Source: Thermoanaerobacterales bacterium UBA4877 (lineage in GTDB: Bacteria; Bacillota; Thermoanaerobacteria; Thermoanaerobacterales; UBA4877). From it: a DNA stretch of 53,579 nt. Positions 28,520-36,799 of this stretch are shown here, one piece after another. Location of the stretch: assembly GCA_002399345.1 (NCBI GenBank), contig DHDL01000036.1:2100-55678 (forward strand), written 5' to 3'. The translations under genes were made by a program, and so were the position numbers. The notes under the pieces were generated by a model. It had not been told where the DNA came from. It did not search any database and worked only from the letters and a program-made list of their open reading frames with translations. The first letter of the stretch is position 1. The number at the start of each line of letters is the position of its first letter.

Positions 28520-29507
28520 AAAGATTGAATCGGAGATTTTATCTCCTTATGCCATTTTAAGTACCAATACCAAGGGCAGGAAGCGTGAAGAGGCCAGGTG
28601 TGATATACGCACAGATTTTCAAAGAGACAGGGACAGGATAATACACTGTAAGGCTTTCAGGAGATTAAAACACAAGACACAGGTTTTTATTGCTCCCGAG
28701 GGTGATCACTACAGGACAAGACTCACCCATACCCTGGAGGTTTCACAGATTGCGAGGACCATAGCCCGTGGCCTCCGGCTGAATGAGGATCTTACGGAGG
28801 CTATAGCCTTAGGACATGATCTTGGTCATACGCCTTTCGGCCATACGGGTGAGTTTGCACTTAACGGATTATCGCCTGCCGGTTTTAAACATAATGAACA
28901 AAGTTTGAGGGTTGTGGATAAGATCGAAGGTGGCAGAGGCCTAAATCTTACCTTTGAGGTAAGAAACGGTATCTTAAATCATACTGGGATAGGCAGACCG
29001 GCAACCCTGGAAGGGAAAGTGGTACAGCTATCCGATAGGATAGCGTATATAAACCATGATATCGATGACGCCCTCCGGGCGGGTATACTTAAAAAAGAGG
29101 AGATCCCCAAAGATTGTCTTGAGGTACTCGGGGGCAGCCACAGTAAGAGGATAAATACCATGGTGACCGATGTTATTTGTAGTAGTTCAGGCCGGCCGGT
29201 GGTTACCATGAGTGATGAGATAAGGAAATATATGAATAAACTGAGGCAGTTTATGTTTGACAGGGTGTATAACACTTATGCGGCCAGGCCGGATGAAGAT
29301 AAGGTCAAGAGGATTATTGAAAGCCTGTATGGGTATTTCAAAGAAAATCCCTCAAAACTCCCTCAGGAATTTATAGAAATAAGTGAGACGGAGAATATAG
29401 ACAGGGCTTTATGCGATTATATAGCTGGGATGACCGACAACTATGCCGTAAGGTGCTTTTTCAGTATATTTGTACCACGACAGTGGAGAACACATGAAAA
29501 TTTGTAA
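28497..29507 (+). CDS. dgt: dGTPase-like HD-domain phosphohydrolase
   Basis: Deoxynucleotide triphosphohydrolase of the HD superfamily, subfamily 2 (dGTPase-like). RTDFQRDRDRIIHCKAFRRL, KHKTQVF, RTRLTHTLEV and AIALGHDLGHTPFGHTGE supply the HD-site His and Asp. 336 residues from the TTG at 28497, which has GAGGGCGG upstream; a TTG at 28482 is possible. It overlaps ppsR by 23 bases and precedes dnaG, the regular clostridial order, suggesting a link between dNTP pools and replication. Confidence 0.92.
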   Translation: MKVRETTEKIESEILSPYAILSTNTKGRKREEARCDIRTDFQRDRDRIIHCKAFRRLKHKTQVFIAPEGDHYRTRLTHTLEVSQIARTIARGLRLNEDLTEAIALGHDLGHTPFGHTGEFALNGLSPAGFKHNEQSLRVVDKIEGGRGLNLTFEVRNGILNHTGIGRPATLEGKVVQLSDRIAYINHDIDDALRAGILKKEEIPKDCLEVLGGSHSKRINTMVTDVICSSSGRPVVTMSDEIRKYMNKLRQFMFDRVYNTYAARPDEDKVKRIIESLYGYFKENPSKLPQEFIEISETENIDRALCDYIAGMTDNYAVRCFFSIFVPRQWRTHENL

Positions 29508-29545
29508 CATTTTTTTTATATTAATTTAGAAGGAAAAATGATATT

Positions 29546-29554
29546 TTTGTCGAA
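29546..29554 (+). promoter_or_regulatory. Possible Spo0A box upstream of dnaG-sigA
   Basis: TTTGTCGAA contains the 0A-box core TGTCGAA exactly. It lies 50 bases before the dnaG start in a 97-base AT-rich intergenic stretch. No sigma-A promoter in this gap is convincing. One 7-base core can occur by chance. Confidence 0.35.
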
Positions 29555-29604
29555 TACAAGTAATCTAGTCATCAAAATACCGTCAGGAAAATTGTGGTGA
29601 TGGA

Positions 29605-31404
29605 ATGTCTATCGATCATGACAAAGTAAATGAAGTAATAGAGAGGAATGACATAGTCGACGTTATAAATGAATATACACGGATTACCCAAAAAGGGAAG
29701 AACTATATGGGACTGTGCCCGTTCCACCGGGAAAAAACACCGTCATTTTCGGTAAGTCAGGAAAAACAGCTTTACCATTGTTTTGGATGCGGGGCCAGCG
29801 GGAATATTATAACATTTATAGAAAAGATGGAAAATGTGGATTTTCGCGGAGCCGTGAAGATTTTAGCCGATCGGGCCGGCATTGATATAGAGGATAAAGA
29901 GAGCCCGGCTTCCCGGAAAAGAGAGAGATTGTTTAAGTTAAACTCGGCTGTCGGATTATATTTTTATAAGACATTGTACACAAAGCAGGGAGAAAATGCG
30001 CGGTCTTATCTTAAAGGCAGGGGACTCGATGATAATGCTATAAAACATTACGGAATCGGATATGCACCTCCCGGATGGGATGATCTTCTTAAATATTTAA
30101 ACTTAAAGGGTTATGATAATGAGACCCTTGAGAAGGCAGGCCTGATTATAAAAGGTAAAAAGGGCTACTATGACAGGTTCAGACACAGAGTGATATTCCC
30201 GATATTTAATCAGTATGGCAGGGTGGCTGGTTTTGGCGGACGGGTGCTAGATAAATCCAAGCCTAAATACTTAAATTCTCCCGAAACTGTAGTTTATAAC
30301 AAAAGAAATATTTTGTACGGACTTAATCTGGCTAAAAAGAGCAGGAAGAGATCATATATAATTGTAGAGGGATACATGGACTGCATAGCGCTTCAGAAGA
30401 GCGGCTTTTTAAATACGGTGGCATCACTGGGAACCTCGCTTACGATATCCCAAGGAAGATTGCTAAAAAGATATGCTAATGAAGCTTATATTTGTTATGA
30501 TGCGGATATTGCAGGACAGGAAGCAACCCTGCGTGGTCTAAAAATCCTGGACAAGCTTAATATGAGGATAAAAATTATTCTAATCCCTGAAGGTAAAGAC
30601 CCCGATGAGTTTATCAGGTCAAATGGAAAAGAAGCATTTTCTAGTCTTATAAAGAATGCAGAAGACTATAGAAAATATCTGATTATGCATTTGTCTCAAA
30701 AATATGATTGCAACGATATAAAGCAGAGGTCACAGTTTGTCGATGAAGCTTTAAAAGTAATTTCCGATTTAGAGAATGAAATTGAGATAGAAGGCTATAT
30801 TAAACTGGTAAGTGGTGTGAGCACAGCCTCTGTTGATGCAGTAAGAGCGCAATATGGTAGGCTTGTCAATAGCGGATCAAAAAATTTACATCCTAAAATG
30901 TATATAAATGGTAGCAATAGAGATAATAAATACATGAATGGAAATTTTCAAAAAGAAATAGGCGGTTTATCTAATGCATATATTAATGCAGAAAAAGTAA
31001 TCATTTATAATATATTGAATAATACTGAACTTTTATCTGACGTATGTGAAGAAATCAATCCTGATATGTTTGAAGGTAAATTTACAAAGAAGGTTTATAG
31101 TATAATCTTTAATTTGTATAAGAATAAAGATGAAGTGAGTGAGGACAGAATACTATCGGAACTGGCCGATGATGATTTGATAAAATTCCGCGAGTTAATG
31201 AATGGTGAGTATCCGATTGATATAGATATAAATAAGTATATAGAAGATTTTCTGACCTACAAAAAGATGCAGATACTTAAAAGGGATTTGAAGAAAAAAT
31301 CCGAAACAAAAAATGACGGTAAGACGGTGATGAAACTGCAGAAACAACTCATAGGGTACAGGCAGAGTTTAGCTGAAAGGGGATATTTCTATGTCAGAAA
31401 ATGA
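29605..31404 (+). CDS. dnaG: DNA primase
   Basis: Synthesises RNA primers for replication. Domains in order: N-terminal zinc ribbon ([13 protein letters not shown] ... [11 protein letters not shown]2 type), the RNA polymerase domain with TOPRIM ([13 protein letters not shown] and [11 protein letters not shown]), and a C-terminal helicase-binding region. 599 residues, normal. ATG at 29605 after GTGGTGATGGA. The 3' end overlaps sigA by 14 bases. dnaG-sigA is the ancient macromolecular synthesis operon, here without rpsU in front. Confidence 0.96.
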   Translation: MSIDHDKVNEVIERNDIVDVINEYTRITQKGKNYMGLCPFHREKTPSFSVSQEKQLYHCFGCGASGNIITFIEKMENVDFRGAVKILADRAGIDIEDKESPASRKRERLFKLNSAVGLYFYKTLYTKQGENARSYLKGRGLDDNAIKHYGIGYAPPGWDDLLKYLNLKGYDNETLEKAGLIIKGKKGYYDRFRHRVIFPIFNQYGRVAGFGGRVLDKSKPKYLNSPETVVYNKRNILYGLNLAKKSRKRSYIIVEGYMDCIALQKSGFLNTVASLGTSLTISQGRLLKRYANEAYICYDADIAGQEATLRGLKILDKLNMRIKIILIPEGKDPDEFIRSNGKEAFSSLIKNAEDYRKYLIMHLSQKYDCNDIKQRSQFVDEALKVISDLENEIEIEGYIKLVSGVSTASVDAVRAQYGRLVNSGSKNLHPKMYINGSNRDNKYMNGNFQKEIGGLSNAYINAEKVIIYNILNNTELLSDVCEEINPDMFEGKFTKKVYSIIFNLYKNKDEVSEDRILSELADDDLIKFRELMNGEYPIDIDINKYIEDFLTYKKMQILKRDLKKKSETKNDGKTVMKLQKQLIGYRQSLAERGYFYVRK

Positions 31405-32515
31405 GAATGACATTAAGAATGTTAAAGAGCTTATTAAGCTTGGTAAAAAGAAGGGATTTCTCACCTTCAGTGAGATAAATGATGTCTTATCTCATCTGGA
31501 CATAAATTCGGATAAGATAGATAAAATATATGATTTATTTGAATCACTAGGCATAGATGTTATAGATAATGAGGATGATGGGAATACTGATTCATCGCAT
31601 AATTCTAATGATACACTGGAGGACTCAAACAAAAATGGAAAACATAAATCCAATGAGAAATTAGACCTTTCCGTACCGGAGGGTGTAAATGTTGATGACC
31701 CGGTGCGAATGTATCTAAAGGAAATAGGTAAAATACCGCTTCTTACACCAGATGTGGAGGTTAAACTTGCAAAGAGGATTGAGGCTGGTGATGAAGAGGC
31801 TAAAAAGAAGCTGGCCGAAGCCAATCTTAGGCTTGTGGTCAGTATAGCTAAAAGGTATGTAGGCAGGGGCATGCTGTTTCTTGATCTGATACAAGAGGGC
31901 AACCTGGGTCTTATTAAAGCAGTGGAGAAGTTTGATTACAGAAAGGGTTTTAAATTTAGTACCTACGCTACCTGGTGGATAAGGCAGGCTATCACGCGAT
32001 CTATTGCTGATCAGGCCAGAACTATAAGAATACCTGTCCATATGGTGGAGACGATAAATAGATTTATAAGGGTATCACGGCAGCTTCTGCAGCGTCTGGG
32101 CAGAGAGCCTACGCCGGAGGAGATTGCTAAAGAGATGGATGTAAGTGTGGATAAGGTCAGGGAGATAATGAAGATTGCTCAGGAACCTGTGTCTTTGGAA
32201 ACACCTATTGGAGAAGAAGAGGACAGCCATCTGGGTGATTTTATTCCGGATGATGAGGCACCTGCACCGGCTGATGCCGCAACATTTCTGATGCTAAAGG
32301 AACAGCTGAAAGATGTTTTGGACACGCTTACTCCGCGAGAGGAGAAAGTATTAAGGCTGAGATTTGGTCTGGATGACGGAAGGGCACGGACGTTGGAAGA
32401 GGTCGGTAAGGAGTTTAATGTTACACGGGAAAGAATAAGGCAGATTGAAGCAAAGGCCTTGCGTAAGCTGAGGCATCCGAGCAGAAGCAAAAAATTAAAG
32501 GATTTCTTAGAATGA
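31391..32515 (+). CDS. sigA: RNA polymerase primary sigma factor (sigma-A/RpoD)
   Basis: Housekeeping sigma factor. The N-terminal region 1.1 is acidic with a short Asn/Asp-rich linker, then region 1.2 ([19 protein letters not shown]), region 2 ([15 protein letters not shown] and [19 protein letters not shown]), region 3 and region 4 HTH ([35 protein letters not shown]). 374 residues. The ATG at 31391 lies inside dnaG, so they are co-transcribed. Many promoters in this window fit its TTGACA-17-TATAAT preference. Confidence 0.98.
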   Translation: MSENENDIKNVKELIKLGKKKGFLTFSEINDVLSHLDINSDKIDKIYDLFESLGIDVIDNEDDGNTDSSHNSNDTLEDSNKNGKHKSNEKLDLSVPEGVNVDDPVRMYLKEIGKIPLLTPDVEVKLAKRIEAGDEEAKKKLAEANLRLVVSIAKRYVGRGMLFLDLIQEGNLGLIKAVEKFDYRKGFKFSTYATWWIRQAITRSIADQARTIRIPVHMVETINRFIRVSRQLLQRLGREPTPEEIAKEMDVSVDKVREIMKIAQEPVSLETPIGEEEDSHLGDFIPDDEAPAPADAATFLMLKEQLKDVLDTLTPREEKVLRLRFGLDDGRARTLEEVGKEFNVTRERIRQIEAKALRKLRHPSRSKKLKDFLE

Positions 32516-32552
32516 AGCTTACTATTTTGTAGGCCTTTTCTTTTTTATATTA

Positions 32553-32581
32553 TTGACAAATTAAATTACATGCTTTATAAT
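32553..32581 (+). promoter_or_regulatory. Sigma-A promoter of the tRNA pair
   Basis: TTGACA (32553-32558) and TATAAT (32576-32581) with 17 bases between them, 15 bases before the first tRNA. Full consensus, as expected for stable RNA. Confidence 0.9.
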
Positions 32582-32596
32582 AGCATTTGTTGATAT

Positions 32597-32671
32597 TCCT
32601 CAGTAGCTCAATGGTGGAGCGACCGGCTGTTAACCGGTAGGTTGCAGGTTCGAGCCCTGCCTGGGGAGCCA
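32597..32671 (+). tRNA. tRNA-Asn (anticodon GTT)
   Basis: Cloverleaf with acceptor TCCTCAG/CTGGGGA (one T-G pair), D-loop AGCTCAATGGTGGAG, anticodon stem CCGGC-TGTTAA-like loop with GTT at 32629-32631, T-loop GGTTCGAGCC, and CCA encoded. 75 bases. One base separates it from the next tRNA, so they are processed from one transcript. Confidence 0.95.
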
Positions 32672-32672
32672 A

Positions 32673-32748
32673 GGGCCTTTAGCTCAGTTGGCAGAGCAGT
32701 CGGCTCATAACCGATCGGTCTGGGGTTCGAGTCCCTGAAGGCCCACCA
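32673..32748 (+). tRNA. tRNA-Met (anticodon CAT)
   Basis: Acceptor GGGCCTT/AAGGCCC, anticodon loop CTCATAA with CAT at 32706-32708, T-loop GGTTCGAGTCC, CCA encoded. 76 bases. The paired G1-C72 rules out the initiator. An isoleucine tRNA with lysidine-modified CAT cannot be excluded without comparison, but elongator Met is the likelier reading. Confidence 0.9.
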
Positions 32749-32760
32749 TAAATGATAACA

Positions 32761-32784
32761 AGGGGTGCATTTGCACTCCTTTTT
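32761..32784 (+). terminator. Terminator of the tRNA operon
   Basis: AGGGGTGCA and TGCACTCCT pair with one G-T, then TTTTT. It ends the tRNA transcript 12 bases after the Met tRNA and precedes the trmK ribosome binding site. Confidence 0.8.
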
Positions 32785-32799
32785 GTTTTGGAGGAAAAA

Positions 32800-33486
32800 A
32801 TGAAATTATCCGGCAGACTTCTTGCCATATCCCATAAGGTTACACCAGCGGCAGGCCTGGCCGATATTGGTACCGATCATGGCAAGCTTCCCGTATATCT
32901 CATTCTTAAGGGTATTATTCCCTTTGCCATTGCCAGCGACAACCGCATTGCATCTTTAGGAAAGGCAAGGGTGCTGGTGAAAAAATGCAATCTTGAGAGC
33001 AAAATAAATCTGCGTCTGGGCAGCGGCCTGGCCGTCTTAAGGCACGGTGAGGCTAATCAGATTGTTGTAGCCGGTATGGGGGGACCGCTCATCGCGGAGA
33101 TTATTAACTGTACGCAGGCACGCACCTGCGGAAAGCTCATATTGCAGCCTATGCAGTATCCTGCATACTTATCCAGGTGGTTATGTGTTAACGGATTTGA
33201 TATAATGGATGAGGAATTAGTGGAAGACGGCGGCAGGATATACAGGATATTCGTATGCCGGGCAGGCAGCCCGCAAAAGGTCCGTGACGAGGTGTTTAAT
33301 GATGTAGGTGAGAAGCTTATAGAAAAGAAAGACCCGCTCCTTGGTAAATATACATATCAAATTATTGAAAGATATCGATACATATACAATAGCACTACGG
33401 ATATCCGTGCAAAGGCTAAACTAAAGGATAAAATATTTAAACTGGAGGGGATTTTGAATGAGTACAAAAGCACAGACAATATTTAG
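32800..33486 (+). CDS. trmK: tRNA (adenine(22)-N1)-methyltransferase TrmK
   Basis: SAM-dependent enzyme making m1A22 in tRNA (DUF633/YqfN). Motif I is GLADIGTDHGKLPVYL, followed by AIASDNRIASLGKA, IVVAGMGGPLIAEI and LILQPMQYPAYLSRWL, all typical of TrmK. 228 residues. ATG at 32800 after GGAGG. It overlaps nif3 by 29 bases, as commonly seen for the yqfN-yqfO pair. Two GGCCTGGCC sites (32854, 33025) encode Gly-Leu-Ala here. Confidence 0.93.
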   Translation: MKLSGRLLAISHKVTPAAGLADIGTDHGKLPVYLILKGIIPFAIASDNRIASLGKARVLVKKCNLESKINLRLGSGLAVLRHGEANQIVVAGMGGPLIAEIINCTQARTCGKLILQPMQYPAYLSRWLCVNGFDIMDEELVEDGGRIYRIFVCRAGSPQKVRDEVFNDVGEKLIEKKDPLLGKYTYQIIERYRYIYNSTTDIRAKAKLKDKIFKLEGILNEYKSTDNI

Positions 33487-34576
33487 CTTAATTGAGAGGA
33501 TCGCGCCTAAATACTGTGCGGAGGAATGGGATAATGTAGGACTCATGGTGGGGAAGTATGACAGGGACATATCCAGGATACTGGTGAGCCTTGAATTTGA
33601 CGATGAGGTCTTTAAAGAAGCGGTAAAGAATAAAGCAGACCTTATAATAACGCATCATCCATTGATTTTTAACGCTGTTAAAAATGTCAGGACGGATACC
33701 CCTCAGGGCAGGTATATATACAAGCTTATAGACAGCGGCATAGATCTGTATTCATGCCATACCAATCTTGACTCTTCTATAAACGGTCTCAACCATCATG
33801 TGGCCGAGATGCTCGGCCTTAAAGACCCAGCTGTGCTTGATGTATCCGGATACGAAACATATAAAAAACTAGTTATTTATGTACCTAAGGGATATGAAGA
33901 GGTTGTAAGGGATGCTATGGGAAATGCTGGAGCAGGTTATATAGGAAACTACAGTCACTGTACATTTATGTCGGAGGGTACGGGATCCTTTCTGCCCCAT
34001 GAGGGAACGCATCCGTTTCTGGGCAAGGAGGGCAATCTGGAGAAAGCCGATGAATACCGTGTTGAAACGATTGTGCCCGACAGACTGGTTAAAAAGGTTC
34101 TTTCTGCCGCAATAAAGGTACACCCTTATGAAGAGGTGGCCTATGACATATATCCTCTTAAAAATAGAGGCGAAGCATACGGGATTGGACGGATAGGATG
34201 TACGGAAGGTGAATGCAATCCTTTTGAGTATGCCCTCAAGGTAAAGGAAAGGCTCGGTATAAAAGAGCTTAAAATAGGCGGGGACATCGATAAAAGGGTT
34301 AAAAAGGTTGCTGTTGTTAATGGGTCGGGCGGAAGCTATGTGTCCGCGGCTCATTTTGCGGGGGCAGACCTTTTGGTGACGGGGGACGTATCATATCATC
34401 AGTACAGGGATGCCAAGGCTGTTGGCCTGGCCGTTATTGATGCCGGGCACTATGGTACGGAGAAAAATGTTGTATCTTTCCTGTCAGATTACCTGCGGGA
34501 GGCTGCCTCAGAAGAAAAGCTTGATTGTGAGGTTATAGAGTCGCATACAAATATGGATCCTTTTGTGACCTATTAG
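33458..34576 (+). CDS. yqfO: Nif3-like dinuclear metal protein YqfO
   Basis: NIF3/DUF34 family metal-binding protein, often annotated as GTP cyclohydrolase I type 2. Metal ligands appear in LIITHHPLIFN, CHTNLDSS and IDAGHYGTE. A central CutA/PII-like insertion (about residues 130-235, VPKGYEEVV to HPYEEVAYDIYP) marks the longer YqfO form. 372 residues. GGAGGGG precedes the ATG. The biological role is unsettled; position after trmK is conserved in Firmicutes. Confidence 0.92.
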   Translation: MSTKAQTIFSLIERIAPKYCAEEWDNVGLMVGKYDRDISRILVSLEFDDEVFKEAVKNKADLIITHHPLIFNAVKNVRTDTPQGRYIYKLIDSGIDLYSCHTNLDSSINGLNHHVAEMLGLKDPAVLDVSGYETYKKLVIYVPKGYEEVVRDAMGNAGAGYIGNYSHCTFMSEGTGSFLPHEGTHPFLGKEGNLEKADEYRVETIVPDRLVKKVLSAAIKVHPYEEVAYDIYPLKNRGEAYGIGRIGCTEGECNPFEYALKVKERLGIKELKIGGDIDKRVKKVAVVNGSGGSYVSAAHFAGADLLVTGDVSYHQYRDAKAVGLAVIDAGHYGTEKNVVSFLSDYLREAASEEKLDCEVIESHTNMDPFVTY

Positions 34577-34585
34577 GAGGAGAAT

Positions 34586-34996
34586 ATGCTTACAATACAT
34601 ACAGATGGCGGTTCAAGAGGTAACCCCGGCAAAGCCGGAATAGGCGTTGTAATAGAAAAGGACGACGGCAATAAAGAGCAGATTTATAAGTATATAGGTA
34701 TAACCACCAATAATATAGCGGAGTACACGGCCCTCAAGGAAGCCCTCATGCGGGCGGAAGATTTGGGTGAAAAGCATGTGTCCGTTATTATGGACAGTGA
34801 GTTGGTCGTAAAACAGATTAAAGGTGAATACAGGGTTAAAAATGAAGGCTTAAAACCGTTATACAAAGATATTAAGAATATCATAAGGGAATTTGACTAT
34901 TTTGAGATACGGCACGTGATGAGAAAGGATAATAAAGAAGCAGACAAACTGGCAAACAAAGCCATGGATGAAGAATGTGACAGCAGCGGCCTGTAA
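34586..34996 (+). CDS. Ribonuclease HI family protein
   Basis: RNase H fold hydrolysing RNA in RNA-DNA hybrids. The catalytic acidic residues are in IHTDGGSRGNPG (Asp), NIAEYTAL (Glu), IMDSELVVKQI (Asp) and RKDNKEADKLAN (Asp). 136 residues, short RnhA-like type common in Firmicutes with GNPG loop and no basic protrusion. Starts nine bases after yqfO with GGAGG, so part of the trmK-yqfO transcript. Confidence 0.88.
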   Translation: MLTIHTDGGSRGNPGKAGIGVVIEKDDGNKEQIYKYIGITTNNIAEYTALKEALMRAEDLGEKHVSVIMDSELVVKQIKGEYRVKNEGLKPLYKDIKNIIREFDYFEIRHVMRKDNKEADKLANKAMDEECDSSGL

Positions 34997-35018
34997 AATT
35001 GAAGTGGTAGTGCATTGA

Positions 35019-35050
35019 TTGACAAACTACGAAAAAAATGATAATATAAT
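35019..35050 (+). promoter_or_regulatory. Promoter of rnpB
   Basis: TTGACA at 35019-35024; TAATAT (35042-35047) is 17 bases on and TATAAT (35045-35050) is 20 bases on. Either -10 places the start at the 5' end of RNase P RNA. Confidence 0.7.
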
Positions 35051-35059
35051 ATGTCTTTA

Positions 35060-35395
35060 GAGTATGAGTAAGCCGGATGGTCGCGTGCTATGCACGAGGA
35101 AAGTCCGAGCTCCGCAGGGCAGGGTGCTGGGTAACACCCAGTGGAGGTGACTCCTAGGAAAGTGCAACAGAAATATACCGCCACGAAAGTGGTAAGGGTG
35201 GAAAGGCGAGGCAAGAGCTCACCAGCGGCCAGGCGACTGACCGGCTATGTAAACCCCACCTGGAGCAAGGCAAATAGGGGAGCATATGTGGCGGCCCGCC
35301 ACGCCCCCGGGTATGCTGCTTGAGATAGCAGGCAACTGCCGTCCTAGATAGATGACTATCCAAAACAGAACTCGGCTTACAGACTTACTCATACT
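35060..35395 (+). ncRNA. rnpB: RNase P RNA (catalytic M1-type RNA)
   Basis: Catalytic RNA that removes 5' leaders from pre-tRNA. Hallmark conserved segments are GAGGAAAGTCCGAGCTC (35094-35110), ACAGAAATATACCGCC (35167-35182) and AACAGAACTCGGCTTACA. The outer P1 helix is formed by GAGTATGAGTAAG at the 5' end and CTTACTCATAC at the 3' end. The order of elements fits bacterial type A rather than the Bacillus type B. Boundaries are good to a few bases. Confidence 0.95.
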
Positions 35396-35410
35396 TTAAC
35401 GATAAAACGA

Positions 35411-35433
35411 CCTGTTTATTGCAGGCCTTTTTT
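35411..35433 (+). terminator. Weak terminator after rnpB
   Basis: CCTG-TTTATTG-CAGG, a 4-bp stem, followed by CC and six T. The stem is short, so read-through to the next region is possible. Confidence 0.45.
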
Positions 35434-35479
35434 GTTGTTTTTAGGTATGTGACACTTTTTGAAAAATTAAATATATGTG

Positions 35480-35508
35480 TTGACATTGTTGCTGGAAACG
35501 CTTATACT
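35480..35508 (+). promoter_or_regulatory. Sigma-A promoter of the PTS operon
   Basis: TTGACA (35480-35485) and TATACT (35503-35508), spacer 17. The start of transcription should lie near 35515. A cre-like site covers the spacer and -10, and a GntR-type operator lies at the start site. Confidence 0.85.
35493..35506 (+). promoter_or_regulatory. cre-like site (CcpA) within the PTS promoter
   Basis: TGGAAACGCTTATA agrees with the cre consensus TGWAANCGNTNWCA at all but two fixed positions. It overlaps the -10 element, so bound CcpA would block RNA polymerase. ccpA itself is not in the window. Confidence 0.6.
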
Positions 35509-35515
35509 TGGGTTG

Positions 35516-35529
35516 TGGTTACTACCAGT
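35516..35529 (+). promoter_or_regulatory. Candidate GntR/HutC operator of the PTS operon
   Basis: TGGTTACTACCAGT has the TGGT-N4-ACCA architecture of DasR/NagR-type sites. It starts eight bases after the -10, at the presumed transcription start. The same motif stands in the same place before the gntR gene. Confidence 0.6.
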
Positions 35530-35554
35530 TAAGAACGGAAAGGGCGATTCTGTA

Positions 35555-35992
35555 ATGATTGGCTACATACTTACCGGGCATGGACGTTTTTCTACAGGGA
35601 TTAAAGATGCTGTGGAGATGATTGCCGGACCCCAGGAAAACTTTTATGCAGTACCGTTTTTTGAAGATGAACCGCTGGAATCATTCAAGGAGGATATGAG
35701 CAAGAAAATCCGCACGCTTTCACAGTCTTGTGATGGTGTCGTTATCTTTTCAGATTTAATGGGTGGAACACCATTTCAAACAGCGATGCTTGCGGCACGT
35801 GAATTCAAAAATGTTGAGGTCATATCGGGTACAAATTTGCCGCTATTAGTTGAAAGCTCTGTTTCACGGTTAAATGAAGGTGATGTGAAAACCTTTTCAG
35901 ATAAGCTGATTGAAACGGGCCGGCAGGGTCTTGCACATGCTCAATTACGAATTAAAGAAGATTCCCGGGGCGAAGGAGGAGAGGGGATTTAA
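35555..35992 (+). CDS. PTS mannose-family EIIA component
   Basis: Cytosolic EIIA of a mannose/sorbose/galactosamine-type phosphotransferase system. The phospho-accepting His is in GYILTGHGRFSTG near residue 10, and VVIFSDLMGGTPFQTAM is the second landmark. 145 residues, a free-standing EIIA rather than an EIIAB fusion. The ATG at 35555 is set by homology; AAAGGG lies ten bases upstream. A longer reading from 35477 would begin inside the promoter. The stop shares one base with the next gene. The single Gly-Leu-Ala here is GGT CTT GCA, unlike the rest of the window. Confidence 0.9.
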   Translation: MIGYILTGHGRFSTGIKDAVEMIAGPQENFYAVPFFEDEPLESFKEDMSKKIRTLSQSCDGVVIFSDLMGGTPFQTAMLAAREFKNVEVISGTNLPLLVESSVSRLNEGDVKTFSDKLIETGRQGLAHAQLRIKEDSRGEGGEGI

Positions 35993-36270
35993 TGTTTGGA
36001 CAAATGATTGTAGCTGCGTCACTTGTTGTGGCTGTTTTATTAGTTATCATAGCAATTATTTATTATTTTATCAGTTCTAAAGGTGTTAATAAGCAAAAGA
36101 AACATTTTAAGGAGTTACATGAGAATTTGAAAAAGGATCAAAAGGTGGAGCTGACAAGCGGCATTATAGGAATTATAAAGAGAATAGACACGGAAACAGT
36201 TGATTTACAGATTGAGTCCGGAGCGATAATGGAGGTTTCGCGCTATTCGATTTCCAGGATTATTAAATAA
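35992..36270 (+). CDS. YajC-like membrane protein in the PTS operon
   Basis: 92 residues: one N-terminal transmembrane helix (about 5-27) and a small cytosolic beta domain with KKDQKVELTSGIIGIIKRID and ISRIIK, the YajC pattern. YajC is usually a SecDF accessory, but copies embedded in mannose-family PTS operons for glycosaminoglycan-derived sugars are known, for example in streptococci. The start ATG shares a base with the EIIA stop, so translation is coupled. The role with the permease is unknown. No secD or secF is near. Confidence 0.78.
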   Translation: MFGQMIVAASLVVAVLLVIIAIIYYFISSKGVNKQKKHFKELHENLKKDQKVELTSGIIGIIKRIDTETVDLQIESGAIMEVSRYSISRIIK

Positions 36271-36289
36271 ATACTTGGAGGGATATAGG

Positions 36290-36772
36290 ATGTCTGAACC
36301 TAAAATTTTATTAACAAGGATTGATAACCGCCTTATCCATGGTCAGGTTGCAACCCAATGGAACAGTACAATCGGAGCCAACCTCATCTTGGTAGCAAAT
36401 GATAAGGTAGCAAACGATAAGCTTAGGCAGGGACTTATGGATATGGCCGCGCCCAGCGGTACACAAACAAGATATTTTAGTTTACAAAAGACAATCAATA
36501 TTATACATAAAGCCTCACCAAGGCAAAAAATTTTCATTATTGTAGAGACTCCTCAGGATTTACTGACTTTGATCAAAGGAGGTGTGCCTATAAAAAAAGT
36601 AAACATCGGGAACATGCATATGTCTGAAGGCAAGCGTCAGGTGGCAACATGTGTGGCTGTTGATGATAAAGACGTGGAAGCCTTCAAGAAATTAAAGGAG
36701 GCGGGTGTGGAATTAGAAATACAGAGGGTGCCGACAACAGCTGTTGAGGATGTTAATAAATTATTTCGGTAG
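36290..36772 (+). CDS. PTS mannose-family EIIB component
   Basis: Cytosolic EIIB that accepts phosphate from EIIA and passes it to the sugar. The active His is in LLTRIDNRLIHGQVATQW (near residue 16), with IGNMHMSEGKRQV as a second conserved region. 160 residues. The ATG at 36290 is seven bases after GGAGGG; an upstream TTG at 36275 is part of this leader. Closest in appearance to the AgaV/galactosamine group, which fits the AgaS gene downstream. Confidence 0.92.
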   Translation: MSEPKILLTRIDNRLIHGQVATQWNSTIGANLILVANDKVANDKLRQGLMDMAAPSGTQTRYFSLQKTINIIHKASPRQKIFIIVETPQDLLTLIKGGVPIKKVNIGNMHMSEGKRQVATCVAVDDKDVEAFKKLKEAGVELEIQRVPTTAVEDVNKLFR

Positions 36773-36799
36773 ATAATACCGGATAGGGGGTAAGTGAAA

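Noticed and set aside
35477..35554. N-terminal extension of EIIA
   Set aside because: It would begin inside the promoter and read through the cre-like site and operator; the family N-terminus starts at 35555.
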